Source of the DNA: Bradyrhizobium sp. 170
GTDB taxonomy: Bacteria > Pseudomonadota > Alphaproteobacteria > Rhizobiales > Xanthobacteraceae
Direction of reading: 5' to 3'
Assembly: GCF_023101085.1 (NCBI RefSeq)
Contig: NZ_CP064703.1
Span: 6,572,001-6,636,000 of the forward strand
Length of the DNA: 64,000 nt
Numbering within the stretch: the stretch's first letter is position 1; every line of letters starts with the position of its first letter. Positions 34,179-43,036 of the stretch are shown in pieces. The notes beneath the pieces are model-generated. The model was not told the DNA's origin. It searched no databases and worked only from the letters and a program-made list of their open reading frames with translations. The position numbers and the translations under genes are program-made.

Positions 34179-35984
34179 TCAGCGCAGCACGTTCAGGAGA
34201 TCCTGCACCATCGTGTTGGAAGTCGTGATCACCTTGGTATTGGCCGAGTAAGCCTGCTGCGTGACGATCAGCTTGGTGAACTCGTCGGCGATATCGGTGT
34301 TGGATCCTTCCAGCGACGAACCGACGATGGTTCCGGCGTTGCCGAACAGCGCCTGTCCGGATCCGTCGGTGACCTCGAACGCGCCGCCATTGACGCGCTT
34401 GAGGAAGTTGGTGCCGTTGAAGGTTGCGACCGAAATTTCGGCGAGGTCGAGGTTGCGGCCATTGGAATAGTTGCCGACGATGCGGCCGTTGGTGCCTACG
34501 CCGACCGACTGCAACTGGCCGGCCGGGAAACCGTCCTGCTGGATCTGGTTGACCTGGACGTTGCCGTTGGCATCGGCGAACTGGGTGACGCCGCCGGTGC
34601 CGAAGTTGATGACGGGGCTGCCCAGCGAAACGCCGTTGACGACCGCATTGGCGAGCGTGATGTTCGGTACCGCCGGCGTCATCTGGCCGGAGGCCGAGAA
34701 GGTGAAGTTGGTGTTGACGTTCTGCCACGCGACCTGGGTGCCGGTTGCGTTGGGATTGACCTGATAGAACAGGTTCCAGGTATCGGTATGGCCGGCGCCG
34801 AGCGTAGCGCTGTCGGTCTTGGCCCAGCGGAACTGCAGGTTCACCGGCGCGCCCGAGACATCGTAGGTCGTGACCGCACCACCCGCTATCGACTCGCCGA
34901 GGAACGTCGAATTGTCGTTACCGATGACCTGGCCGGTGCCGACGCCGCCGCCGCCGCCGCGCGTCGCCGTCACGGTGCCGGTGAAGCCCAGCGCAGAGAA
35001 GGCCGCGGTGTTCGAACTCGTGACCGAGAGATTGAAGGCCGTGCCGGAATGTAGCGTGATCGAGCCGCCCGAGATCGTGGACGGCACTCCGGTGGTGGTG
35101 ATCGAGTCGATCTTGGCGAGCAGGTCATCGATGTCATCGGTGATGTTGAGCTGGTTGCCGACCGCGCCTGCTGCCACGAAGGTGACGACGGTGCCGTTCA
35201 CCGTGATGGTGTCGCCCACGGCATAGTTGGCAGAAATCGAGTTGCTGGGCGCCGTGCCCGACAGTGTGGTCGAACCGGTGTTGGCAACCGATGGCGTCGC
35301 CTTGTTGTTCTGCGTGGTGCCACTCCTGGAGGAGTCGGTATAGGGCGCCGCAGGCGTGCCGAGCGCCAGCGGATTACGTCCGGCACTGTATGATCCGGGC
35401 ACGATCAATTCCGATCCGGGAACGGAAACGTCATGCTTGGTTGTCAGCGGATAGCTGGCGAGGTTGGCGCGATAGTCGATCCTGGTGGTTTGCTGCGCCG
35501 GCAAAAAGTCGTTCTGGAATCGGAGAACCTGCGGCGAACTGCCGGAAGGGTTGCCGGTGGTCGGGTCGATCGGCACGCCTTGCAGATAATAGCCGGCGCC
35601 GTTGACGAGATAGCCGCTCTTGTCGAGCTGGAAGTCGCCGCGGCGGGTATAGCGGTCGACGCCGTCGAACACCGGCGTGCCGTCGGTGAAGTTGCCGGGC
35701 TTTTGCACCGCGAAAAAGCCATTGCCGTTGATCGCCATGAAGGTCGCAACCGAGGCCGTCTGCACGTCGCCCTGCACCGAGTTGGTGGAGCGGGATTGCG
35801 TGGTGACGCCGCCCGCGAGTTGCGCGGTCGCAGAGGTCTGCGGAATCAGATCGAGGAAAGAGGTGTCGACGCGCTTGAACGCCGTGGTCTGCGAGTTGGC
35901 GATATTGCCCGAGACATTTTCCAGCGCGTAGGAGTTGGCGCGAAGGCCGCCGACCGCGGTGGTGAGAGCGCCGAAGATACCCAT
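34179..35984 (-). CDS. flgE: Flagellar hook protein FlgE
   Basis: The 601-aa product is long for FlgE (about 400 aa in enterics). It starts MGIFGALTTAVGGLRANSYALENVSGNIANSQTTAFKR and ends IADEFTKLIVTQQAYSANTKVITTSNTMVQDLLNVLR, both FlgE signatures spanning residues about 1-38 and 565-601. Residues about 252-337 hold the inserted domain shared with FlgL (GDTITVNGTVVTF through AAFSALGF). FlgE polymerises into the hook. A sigma-54-type element lies 74 bases upstream. Confidence 0.95.
   Translation of the reverse strand: MGIFGALTTAVGGLRANSYALENVSGNIANSQTTAFKRVDTSFLDLIPQTSATAQLAGGVTTQSRSTNSVQGDVQTASVATFMAINGNGFFAVQKPGNFTDGTPVFDGVDRYTRRGDFQLDKSGYLVNGAGYYLQGVPIDPTTGNPSGSSPQVLRFQNDFLPAQQTTRIDYRANLASYPLTTKHDVSVPGSELIVPGSYSAGRNPLALGTPAAPYTDSSRSGTTQNNKATPSVANTGSTTLSGTAPSNSISANYAVGDTITVNGTVVTFVAAGAVGNQLNITDDIDDLLAKIDSITTTGVPSTISGGSITLHSGTAFNLSVTSSNTAAFSALGFTGTVTATRGGGGGVGTGQVIGNDNSTFLGESIAGGAVTTYDVSGAPVNLQFRWAKTDSATLGAGHTDTWNLFYQVNPNATGTQVAWQNVNTNFTFSASGQMTPAVPNITLANAVVNGVSLGSPVINFGTGGVTQFADANGNVQVNQIQQDGFPAGQLQSVGVGTNGRIVGNYSNGRNLDLAEISVATFNGTNFLKRVNGGAFEVTDGSGQALFGNAGTIVGSSLEGSNTDIADEFTKLIVTQQAYSANTKVITTSNTMVQDLLNVLR
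34975..35230 (-). repeat. Axial-protein insertion domain, FlgE copy
   Basis: This stretch encodes about 85 residues homologous to the FlgL domain at 30930-31190, with 56 of about 84 aligned residues identical by hand count. The related flagellin domains have the same order of motifs but are more divergent. Confidence 0.85.
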
Positions 35985-36057
35985 GACATGTTCTCCAAAT
36001 TCGATCCGGGCGGCTCGCCGTTCCAGGAAAACCGAGGCCGCGTCGGGAGAACATGTC

Positions 36058-36072
36058 GCAAGCGTTGTGCCA
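36058..36072 (-). promoter_or_regulatory. Sigma-54-type -24/-12 element for flgE
   Basis: The minus strand reads TGGCACAACGCTTGC, with GG and GC ten bases apart and a perfect TTGC at -12. It lies 74 bases upstream of the flgE start and would drive flgE-flgK-flgL. Confidence 0.7.
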
Positions 36073-36111
36073 AACTATAAAATATATAAAAATCAAAGAC
36101 TTAAGAAAAAA

Positions 36112-36133
36112 GCCCCGGTCCGAAGACCGGGGC
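36112..36133 (-). terminator. msrB terminator
   Basis: A 9-bp stem (GCCCCGGTC with GACCGGGGC) closes a 4-base loop and is followed on the minus strand by TTTTTTCTTAAG. It lies 38 bases past the msrB stop and insulates flgE. Confidence 0.88.
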
Positions 36134-36171
36134 ACATTTGCCGGGCGGGCAACAATTGCCGGGCGCAAGCC

Positions 36172-36672
36172 CTAAGAAGCCGACGGCCCTGCCGGGTGAA
36201 ACACCAGCCCAAACCCGTCGATGCAATAGCGCAGGCCGGTCGGCTTCGGTCCGTCGTCGAAGACGTGACCCATATGTCCGCCGCAGCGGCGGCAGTGGAC
36301 TTCCGTGCGCGTCATCCCGAACGTCGTGTCCTTGGTTTCGCCAAGGGCATTGTCGAGCGGCTTCCAGAAACTCGGCCAGCCGGTGCCGCTCTCATATTTG
36401 GTGTCCGAGGAGAACAGCGGCAGATCGCAACCGGCGCAGGCGAAGATACCCTTGCGCTTTTCTTTCAGGAGCGGACTCGAACCCGGTCGCTCGGTGCCGT
36501 GCTTGCGCAGGATTTCATACTGCTGCGGCGTGAGCTGTGCGCGCCATTCGGCGTCGGTCTTTTCCACCTCGAATTTCTCGGCGGCTTGCGCCGGCGTGGT
36601 GCGCAGCCAGCGGAAAGCGGCCAGGCCAAACAGGCCGGCCAGGGATGCGAGCAGGATACGGCGGTCGATCAT
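36172..36672 (-). CDS. msrB: Peptide-methionine (R)-S-oxide reductase, exported
   Basis: The 166-aa product carries an N-terminal signal ([20 protein letters not shown], cleavage near AQAA) and the MsrB fold. Zinc cysteines appear as CAGC and CRRC. The conserved [10 protein letters not shown] and [20 protein letters not shown] are present, the last Cys being catalytic. It repairs methionine R-sulfoxide, here probably in the periplasm. It stands as a single gene with its own terminator. Confidence 0.95.
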   Translation of the reverse strand: MIDRRILLASLAGLFGLAAFRWLRTTPAQAAEKFEVEKTDAEWRAQLTPQQYEILRKHGTERPGSSPLLKEKRKGIFACAGCDLPLFSSDTKYESGTGWPSFWKPLDNALGETKDTTFGMTRTEVHCRRCGGHMGHVFDDGPKPTGLRYCIDGFGLVFHPAGPSAS

Positions 36673-36735
36673 GGAAATCTCCGTGCGAGGCGGGCGGAAC
36701 GGTTCGCCATCAAGTACGGCCCACGGGCGCCGACG

Positions 36736-38223
36736 TTACACGGAACCGTCCCGGATTTTCTCACTTTCCTGCGAGGGAGCCGTTGATATCCCGCCGTCCT
36801 GCGCCGCTACCGGCCGCGGAGGCTGTGGACGCACCGGGCGCGGCCCAGCCGGCGGACCACGCGGCGGCCTGGTTCCGGCCTGCCGGTTGGCCTCCGCCAA
36901 TCGCGCCTCGCGCACGCGTTCCCGGGCGCGGGCGCCTTCGCGGTAACGGGCCAGCGCGCCGGCCGCGGCGGAATGGCCTCGCGCCCACAGGCCGATCAGA
37001 TGGCCGGCGGCGCGGCCGGTGGCGCCGCCCGCCCAGACCAGTTCGAACGGCGAGAACAGTTTCCAGCGTTCCTCGCCCCACAGAATGCTGCGCGCGATCA
37101 CCTGCCCCGCCATTGCCGAGGTGTTCAGACCATGGCGGCCGAAGCCGCTGGCGACCCACAGCCCTTTGCGCAACTGGCCGATCTGCGGCATGCCGTGCAC
37201 GGTCACCCCGACCGCGCCGCCGAACACGTCCGAAATCGCGACCTTGCCGAGCCCTGGAAAGATCGTGGCGATGCGGCGCTGAATAGCGGGGCCAAAGCGG
37301 CGCGGCCGCGCCTCCCAGGTGGTTTCCGGGCTGGCCCACATCAGCCGGTCGCCGTCGACGATCCGGAAATGATCGATGCCGTCACTGTCGGCTACCGACC
37401 CTTTGAAGGCGATCACCTCGCCCAGCCGCTCGCCGAGCGGCTCGGTCACCGCGGCATAGCGCCAGACCGGCAACAGCGTCTCCGATAGGCGCCGCGCCGG
37501 TGCGCCGAGATGAACGTTGCCGGCCAGCACGATGTGCGAGGCGCGCAGCCGCGCCGACGGCGTCACGATGCGCTTGCGAATCCCGGACGGATCGATGCTG
37601 ACGACCGGCGTATCCTCGAAGATGCGCGCGCCCGCCCGCCTCGCCTGCGCGGCAAGACCGTGGATGTATTTGCGGCCGTCGATCTGGAACGCGCGCGGAT
37701 AATAGATGCCGTGAAAATAGCGTGCGGTGCCGAGTTGCTCGCGCACGCGATCGATCTGCCATCCCTCGACTTCGGTCTCGAAATCCTCGCTCAGCGTCTG
37801 CAGGCGGCTGATCAGCGTTTCGCCGGCATCGACGTTGGAAACTTCCAGTGCGCCCTCACTGAGCGCAATGCCCGGCATGGCTTCTTCGGTGGCCGCAGCA
37901 CGAACATAATCGGCGCCCTCCTTCGACAGCGCCCAGAGCTCGCGGGCATCGTCGAGGCCGACGCGCTCGATCAATTCGTCAATTGGAAGGCTATAACCCG
38001 GCATGACCGTGCCGAGCTGATGGCCGGACGCGTTCCAGCCGACATAACGGCCTTCGAGCACGGCAACGCTGGCGCCAAGGCGCGCGGCCTCCAGCGCCAC
38101 CGTGAGGCCGGCAAGTCCGGCTCCCACCACGCAAATGTCAACATCCAGGTCGAACGAGAGACGCGAGCGAAAAGGCCCGTCGTCGTCGGGGCCGTTGGTC
38201 GCACTTGTGAAAGTCTCGAGCAT
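36736..38223 (-). CDS. FAD-dependent (DAO family) oxidoreductase
   Basis: The 495-aa product has the FAD-binding Rossmann motif VDICVVGAGLAGLTVALEAA (residues about 28-47) followed by GASVAVLEG. It has a DAO-type C-terminal FAD contact (GLWVASGFGRHGLNTSAMAG). The overall layout resembles PuuB-like gamma-glutamylputrescine oxidases (VLEGRYVGWNASGHQLG). The last about 65 residues are a Pro/Arg-rich tail not expected for the family. Substrate unknown. It is a single gene divergent from the next. Confidence 0.88.
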   Translation of the reverse strand: MLETFTSATNGPDDDGPFRSRLSFDLDVDICVVGAGLAGLTVALEAARLGASVAVLEGRYVGWNASGHQLGTVMPGYSLPIDELIERVGLDDARELWALSKEGADYVRAAATEEAMPGIALSEGALEVSNVDAGETLISRLQTLSEDFETEVEGWQIDRVREQLGTARYFHGIYYPRAFQIDGRKYIHGLAAQARRAGARIFEDTPVVSIDPSGIRKRIVTPSARLRASHIVLAGNVHLGAPARRLSETLLPVWRYAAVTEPLGERLGEVIAFKGSVADSDGIDHFRIVDGDRLMWASPETTWEARPRRFGPAIQRRIATIFPGLGKVAISDVFGGAVGVTVHGMPQIGQLRKGLWVASGFGRHGLNTSAMAGQVIARSILWGEERWKLFSPFELVWAGGATGRAAGHLIGLWARGHSAAAGALARYREGARARERVREARLAEANRQAGTRPPRGPPAGPRPVRPQPPRPVAAQDGGISTAPSQESEKIRDGSV

Positions 38224-38317
38224 GACGTTTCTTACGGACCGCTGCGGGGATTGTCACCTTGTCCCAGGCATGAGCTTGTAGATTAATCCAGACTGAGACC
38301 GAATCGAGATCGCGCCC

Positions 38318-38872
38318 ATGCGCCGTTTGATGCTGCTGCGTCACGCCAAGACCGAACACCACGCGCCTTCGGGCCACGACCAGGACCGCCGTCTCGACGA
38401 GCGCGGCCGGCTGGATGCCGCCGCCATTGGAACCTGGATCGGCCGGCATCCGCCCTTGCCTGACGCCGTCCTGGTTTCGACCGCGGTGCGGGCGCAGCAG
38501 ACCTGGGAGATCGCGTGCGATGCGATGAAGGATGCAGTGCGGGAACGGCTTCCGAAGCCGCAGGTCGAATGGCTCGACGAACTCTACGGCGCCGAGCCGG
38601 CGCAGCTCCTGCGGATCATCCGCATGGCCGAGGTCACCGATCCCGCCCGATTGATGCTGATCGGCCACAATCCCGGCATGCATGAGTTGGCCTTGATGCT
38701 CGCCGGCGGCGGCGACGCAGCGGCGAAGAAGTCACTTGAAGACAATCTGCCAACCGCTGGCCTTGCCATCCTGGATTTTGCGATCGAGGACTGGAACGAG
38801 GTGGCGTTCCGGCGCGGCAAACTCGTGCGCTTCACCAGCCCGAAATTGCTGAAGCAGGCGCTGGACGATTGA
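38318..38872 (+). CDS. SixA-like histidine phosphatase
   Basis: The 184-aa product starts MRRLMLLRHAKTEH, with the phosphohistidine RHA motif. It has DRRLDERGR, VSTAVRAQQTWE and the second active-site block LMLIGHNPGMHELAL. The short length and motif order resemble SixA, which dephosphorylates Hpt domains, although metabolic substrates are equally possible. Confidence 0.9.
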   Translation: MRRLMLLRHAKTEHHAPSGHDQDRRLDERGRLDAAAIGTWIGRHPPLPDAVLVSTAVRAQQTWEIACDAMKDAVRERLPKPQVEWLDELYGAEPAQLLRIIRMAEVTDPARLMLIGHNPGMHELALMLAGGGDAAAKKSLEDNLPTAGLAILDFAIEDWNEVAFRRGKLVRFTSPKLLKQALDD

Positions 38873-38917
38873 GGGAGGCGGACATCCCTGCCCCGCCATG
38901 CTAAGCTCGTCACGACA

Positions 38918-39020
38918 CGGTTTTCGAGCGAATTAAGAACAAGTTCGCGTAAAAGAAAACACGTCAAAACAAAAGGCTGGAGCCCGATCCTGACAAGTCA
39001 GGACCGAACGGGCTCAAGCC
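38918..39020 (+). repeat. REP-like mosaic element, long copy
   Basis: The left part (GGTTTTCGAGCGAA...TTCGCGT...AAAACACGTCAAAACAAAA) matches 50098-50161. The right part is a long hairpin: GGCT and GAGCCCG pair with CGGGCTC and AAGCC around an inner TCCTGAC/GTCAGGA stem. It ends immediately before the ribosome-binding site of the USP gene. Elements of this design are frequent between Bradyrhizobium genes. Confidence 0.7.
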
Positions 39021-39031
39021 AGGAGGCGCAG

Positions 39032-39457
39032 ATGTTCAAGTCGATTCTCGTGCCGATCGACCTGTCCGATACCGATCTGGCCAAGCCCGCGATCGCGACC
39101 GCGGCAACGCTGTCGCAGACCTGGAACGGCACGGTGCGCCTGCTCAACGTATTGCCGATGACGCCGGTGATGCTGGCCGAATATGTGCCGGCCGATTTCG
39201 ACGCCCAGCAACGCGCCACCTCGGAAGAAGCGCTCACCATCGTGGCGAAGGAATCCGGCATCGAGGCGTCACGCATTTCCGCTGCGGTGCGGCAGGGCGG
39301 CATCTATCACGAGATCCTCGAAGAGGCGGCGGCGATCAAGGCCGACCTGATCGTGATGACCTCGCACCGGCCAGCGATGCGGACCTATTTCCTCGGTTCC
39401 AACGCCGGCCACGTCGTGCGCTACGCCAGATGTTCGGTGCTGGTGGTGCGGCATTAG
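39032..39457 (+). CDS. Universal stress protein (UspA family)
   Basis: The 141-aa product starts MFKSILVPIDLSDTDLAKPAI and ends GSNAGHVVRYARCSVLVVRH. This fits the USP fold, with the ATP-binding GxxG-9x-G pattern partly kept. AGGAGGCGCAG precedes the ATG. Its leader is a REP-like hairpin that could affect translation. Confidence 0.92.
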   Translation: MFKSILVPIDLSDTDLAKPAIATAATLSQTWNGTVRLLNVLPMTPVMLAEYVPADFDAQQRATSEEALTIVAKESGIEASRISAAVRQGGIYHEILEEAAAIKADLIVMTSHRPAMRTYFLGSNAGHVVRYARCSVLVVRH

Positions 39458-39841
39458 TTGGAGTGCAAAGCACTAACGATCTCGTATCCCGGACACCGTG
39501 CGGATGCGCGTCGGCGCTGCACCCAGACACAAAATATCGAAAACAACCCCATGCAAAGTAGGACGGATCGCACGCGGCCTCGGCGCGGTCCAACGGCGCG
39601 ACCAGCGCGATCAACGGCGCCAGCGCGGGCAGCTTCAAATGGCGGCGGGCCAACAATTTCATTTCCATCTCCAGGTTCGCTTGATTCCGCGCTGATCGTT
39701 CACGTACCGATCGCGCGCGAAATCTGCGTCCTAGGAACCTAGGAGACGGCCGCTCGCTCCCATTCTATTCTGGGTGGTGGGATATTTTCGCTACGCTGCG
39801 TCATCACGCGTTGCGCGATACGCGATCCGACAAACAATTTC
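39458..39841. other. Intergenic stretch without a supported gene
   Basis: No convincing coding region is seen. A minus-strand frame reading MKLLARRHLKLPALAPLI then ACDPSYFAWGCFRYF has a signal-like start, but it runs antisense into the USP gene and lacks context, so it may be a decayed secreted-protein gene. A small palindrome TCCTAGGAACCTAGGA lies at 39729-39744. Confidence 0.4.
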
Positions 39842-39863
39842 GGCCCGGTCGATTGACCGGGCC
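39842..39863 (-). terminator. DUF1127 gene terminator
   Basis: A 9-bp stem (GGCCCGGTC with GACCGGGCC) closes a GATT loop 34 bases past the DUF1127 stop codon. On the minus strand it is followed by GAAATTGTTTG, a weak T-rich tail. Confidence 0.7.
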
Positions 39864-39897
39864 GGCTGGCATTGCAAATCGATGAAGCCGGACGCCC

Positions 39898-40134
39898 TCA
39901 CATAATGCGCCCGAAATCCGGATCGACGGTGCCGCGCACGGCCGATTCAATCCGGCTGCGCTCGATGCCGATGTCGCGGAGCGCGCGATCGTCCAGTTCG
40001 CTCAGCGTCTGGATGGCCTGGCGACGCGCAAGATAGGTGACGATGCCGTTTACCCAGCTTCCGAGAACGCGGAAGAATCCGCCCGGGACGCTTTGGGGAG
40101 CAGGTTGGCCTGCCGTCGAATAGATCGTGGTCAT
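39898..40134 (-). CDS. DUF1127 (YjiS-like) small protein
   Basis: ATG 40134 has an AAGGAG site and gives 78 aa. The C-terminal DUF1127 motif is clear: YLARRQAIQTLSELDDRALRDIGIERSRIESAV. These Arg-rich small proteins include RNA-binding regulators involved in phosphate and carbon control in Agrobacterium and Rhodobacter. It diverges from a MocR-type regulator, and the shared promoter carries repeated GTGCAA boxes. Confidence 0.9.
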   Translation of the reverse strand: MTTIYSTAGQPAPQSVPGGFFRVLGSWVNGIVTYLARRQAIQTLSELDDRALRDIGIERSRIESAVRGTVDPDFGRIM

Positions 40135-40221
40135 CGCACTTCTCCTTGCTTTCACGCGGCAAGCCGCTGCCGCCGGCGCAAACGCCTGCGAGAGCGTTTG
40201 CATCCAAATGGACCGATTGTT

Positions 40222-40312
40222 TTGCACCCCTCTCAGTGCAATCTCTGGCTTGATGGGTTCAAAATGATCCGATACAATCCTCGGTGCAAGGAAAACATTG
40301 CTCTCGGTGCAA
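40222..40312. promoter_or_regulatory. GTGCAA box array, candidate MocR operator
   Basis: An inverted pair TTGCAC (40222-40227) and GTGCAA (40236-40241) is followed by direct GTGCAA boxes at 40284 and 40307, each preceded by CTC(A/G)G. The last box ends 2 bases before the regulator ATG. MocR regulators typically bind direct repeats near their own promoter. Confidence 0.6.
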
Positions 40313-40314
40313 TA

Positions 40315-41655
40315 ATGTCAAAGTTCGAGTACCTGAAGCTTGCCGATACCGTCGCCACCGAGATCGCCAATGGCGCGCTCAAGCCCGGCGACCGCCTGCC
40401 GCCGCAGCGCAGCTTCGCCTATGAGCGGAAGATCGCGGTCTCCACCGCGAGCCGCGTCTACACCGAGCTGTTGCGCCGTGGCCTCGTGGTCGGCGAAGTC
40501 GGGCGCGGCACGTTCGTTTCGGGCGAGACGCGCCGCGGTATCGCCATGCCGACCGAGCCGCGCGGTGCGCGCATCGATCTGGAAGTGAACTATCCGATCC
40601 TGCCGACGCAATCGGTGATGATCGCAAGAAGCCTTGCCGGGCTGGAGCGTCCCGAAGTGCTCGATCTCGCGTTGCGGCACTCGACCACGACAGGCACGCA
40701 GGCAGCACGGACGATTTCCGCCGAGTTTCTCTCCCGCGAGGACTGGTCCCCGGCCCCCGATCAACTGGTCTTCACCGCGAACGGCAGGCAATGCATCGCC
40801 GCCGCACTCGCGGCGATGGTGCCGAGCGGCGGCCGCTGCGGCGTCGAGGCGCTGACCTATCCCTTCATCAAGGACATCGCCGCCAGGCTCGGCGTCACGC
40901 TGGTGCCGCTCGCGATGGACGAGAACGGCGTTCGCCCGGACGCAGTGCAGAAGGCGCACCGCGAAGCGCATTTGTCGGCGCTGTACGTTCAGCCGACGAT
41001 TCAAAATCCGCTCGGCATGACCATGCCGCTGGCGCGCCGGGCCGATTTGCTGCGCGTCGTCGAGAAGCTCGGCCTCACCGTCATCGAGGACACGGTCTAT
41101 GGCTTCCTCGACGAAGAAACGCCGATGGCTGCGCTCGCGCCGGATAGCTGCATCACGCTCGACAGCCTGTCGAAGAAGGTGGCGCCCGGCCTTGCACTCG
41201 GCTTCATCGTTTCGCCGCCGCGCCTGCGCGAGCGCATCATGGCCGCGGTTCGATCGGGCGGATGGACGGCTTCTGGATTTGCCTTTGCCGCCGGACAACG
41301 GCTGATGGCTGACGGCACGGTGGCCGAGCTGTCACGCCTGAAACGGATCGATGCGGCGCGGCGCCAGCAGATGGCGGCCAGATATCTCGCCGGCTTCGAA
41401 ATCCAGGCGAACGCCAAATCCTACCATCTCTGGCTCACTTTGCCCCAGCATTGGCGCTCGCAGACATTCGTCGCGGCCGCGGCCCGGCGCGACATCGCAT
41501 TGACCCCTTCGACCACCTTCGCCGTGATCCCCGGCCATGCCCCCAATGCCGTCCGCCTGGCGCTCGGCGCCCCCACCACCGAACAGCTCGATCTGGCGCT
41601 GCGAACGCTCTCGGGAATGCTGACGGCCAAAGAAGACGTCGATACGACTGAATAG
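40315..41655 (+). CDS. MocR-family regulator (GntR HTH plus aminotransferase-like domain)
   Basis: The 446-aa product starts MSKFEYLKLADTVATEIANG. The GntR winged helix (residues about 1-75) contains LKPGDRLPPQRSFAYERKIAVSTASRVYTEL. A fold-type I aminotransferase domain follows, with TVIEDTVYGFLDEE and the PLP lysine region SLSKKVAPGLALGF. MocR proteins sense PLP-linked metabolites. The open frame extends to 40093, but that overlaps the DUF1127 gene. It ends 2 bases from the convergent ydcF-like gene. Confidence 0.92.
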   Translation: MSKFEYLKLADTVATEIANGALKPGDRLPPQRSFAYERKIAVSTASRVYTELLRRGLVVGEVGRGTFVSGETRRGIAMPTEPRGARIDLEVNYPILPTQSVMIARSLAGLERPEVLDLALRHSTTTGTQAARTISAEFLSREDWSPAPDQLVFTANGRQCIAAALAAMVPSGGRCGVEALTYPFIKDIAARLGVTLVPLAMDENGVRPDAVQKAHREAHLSALYVQPTIQNPLGMTMPLARRADLLRVVEKLGLTVIEDTVYGFLDEETPMAALAPDSCITLDSLSKKVAPGLALGFIVSPPRLRERIMAAVRSGGWTASGFAFAAGQRLMADGTVAELSRLKRIDAARRQQMAARYLAGFEIQANAKSYHLWLTLPQHWRSQTFVAAAARRDIALTPSTTFAVIPGHAPNAVRLALGAPTTEQLDLALRTLSGMLTAKEDVDTTE

Positions 41656-41657
41656 AT

Positions 41658-42266
41658 TTATCGGCCGCGCGTCTCGCTCGCCGGCCACTCCGCGATAAAG
41701 CCCCTCGCCTTGTACGGCTCGATCTTGTCCCATTCCCTAAGCATGCGGCGGCTGAATTCCGCGTCGGTGTGCCAAAGCGCCCGCGGCGTCTCAAAACTGT
41801 CGACCATGACCAACATCTTCTCCACTTCCGGCCAGTGCCGGTGCAGCGTCATCGGATAGCGGCGCGCCGTCCAGCTATTGCCGAGACAGATCGCGCTGCG
41901 GATGTTGGCGAGCCCGAGCGCTCGGTCGATGATCGGTAGCGAGAAGATCACGTTCTCGCCGGTGTTCATCGCACGATCCTCCCGCAGGATGACGTCGGCA
42001 GGAACGCCGCGCGCGACCATTGCACCCACAATGATCTCGCATTCCGAAAGCTCCGATCCCGGCGTTACGCCGCCGCTTACGATCGCCCGGCGAAAAAACC
42101 CTTCGCGCCACAGCCGGCAGGCTTCATCGACGCGCTCCTCGACATCCTCACGCGTACCGAACACGAACAGCAGGTCGGCCGGCCGCAGCGGCGTCTCGAT
42201 CAGATGCCGCGCATTGATCGCGGCAATCTCGGCTTCCGTCGGCGATCGCGTAAGCTGGGTTGTCAC
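41658..42266 (-). CDS. YdcF-family (DUF218) protein
   Basis: The best start is GTG 42266, giving 202 aa (MTTQLTRSPTEAEIAAIN). YdcF features include ADLLFVFGTRED, FFRRAIVSGGVTPGSELSECEIIVGAMVARGVPADVI (residues about 68-104), REDRAMNTGENVIFS and ICLGNSWTARRYPMTLHRHWP. YdcF binds S-adenosylmethionine and has a Rossmann-like fold; related DUF218 proteins act in envelope polymer handling. No TM segment is present. Upstream in-frame sequence overlaps the next gene and is not used. Confidence 0.85.
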   Translation of the reverse strand: MTTQLTRSPTEAEIAAINARHLIETPLRPADLLFVFGTREDVEERVDEACRLWREGFFRRAIVSGGVTPGSELSECEIIVGAMVARGVPADVILREDRAMNTGENVIFSLPIIDRALGLANIRSAICLGNSWTARRYPMTLHRHWPEVEKMLVMVDSFETPRALWHTDAEFSRRMLREWDKIEPYKARGFIAEWPASETRGR

Positions 42267-42360
42267 GGCAACTCGCGTGTTATCAGGAACTCCGCACAGA
42301 GTGCCGTGCCCTGCGGCACCTCGCGAAATCACATTTCGTGTCGCTTGATTGCGAAGCCGG

Positions 42361-42966
42361 CTACGGCAGCAGCGTCTCGGGAAGCGCGTCGAACGAATAT
42401 CTGCGCGGCCGGTTGCGCTTGATGAAGCCGCCGATGGTCCAGGCAAACCAGATCGCCATGCCGACCAGAAACAACGCACCGATGAATTCGGAAGTCGCAA
42501 GCGCCCGGACGAAAAGTCCGACCATGGCGACGGCCAGCAACGCCAGCATCGCAACTGCCACGGCATAGGTCACCGTCCCGATGCCGCCGGTCAGGGAAGC
42601 CTTGCTGCCGGCCGCCTTCATCCTTCGATGCAGCTCGGTGATGAAGGCGCGGTAGCCATGGTCCTGCGGCGTCATCAGCGAGACGGTCTGCCAGGTCGTC
42701 GAAAGGATGGCGATCCGGCCGCCGCCGGTCCTCGCGATATCGGCGCGGAAGCGGCGGGATTGCATCGACATCGGTCGGTACGACAGACGGATCGAAGCGA
42801 TATCGGCATACGGCCACACGCCGGACCGGCGGCCGATCCGCCACGACAATCCGGCCTCCGTCAGTTCGAATTGATACGCCGACGAGATCAGTGACGCCTT
42901 GTAGACGTAGCTGATCGTGCGCGCCCCCTCGCCTTCCCCGGCCTGGTTCGGTAGTGATGTCGGCAA
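42361..42966 (-). CDS. Hypothetical membrane protein with two C-terminal TM helices
   Basis: The 201-aa product uses a TTG start at 42966, with no better start downstream before the conserved-looking ISYVYKASLISSAYQFEL. Residues about 20-125 form a PH-like beta domain (GLSWRIGRRSGVWPYADIASIRLSYRP). Two hydrophobic helices follow (about 133-152 and 158-180). Such membrane-linked bacterial PH domains are common but of unknown role. It is divergent from the gene at 43037. Confidence 0.75.
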   Translation of the reverse strand: MPTSLPNQAGEGEGARTISYVYKASLISSAYQFELTEAGLSWRIGRRSGVWPYADIASIRLSYRPMSMQSRRFRADIARTGGGRIAILSTTWQTVSLMTPQDHGYRAFITELHRRMKAAGSKASLTGGIGTVTYAVAVAMLALLAVAMVGLFVRALATSEFIGALFLVGMAIWFAWTIGGFIKRNRPRRYSFDALPETLLP

Positions 42967-43036
42967 TCCAAAATATCCCGTGTCGTTTGAAACCGCCTGC
43001 TTGCGCGGCGAGCCGGCTTTACCTTACAAGCGGGCC

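Noticed and set aside
39336..39668. Minus-strand frame starting MEMKLLARRHLKLPALAPL with a Cys-containing middle
   Set aside because: The signal-like start is suggestive, but the frame continues antisense through the end of the USP gene and lacks a clear ribosome-binding site. At most it is a decayed gene.
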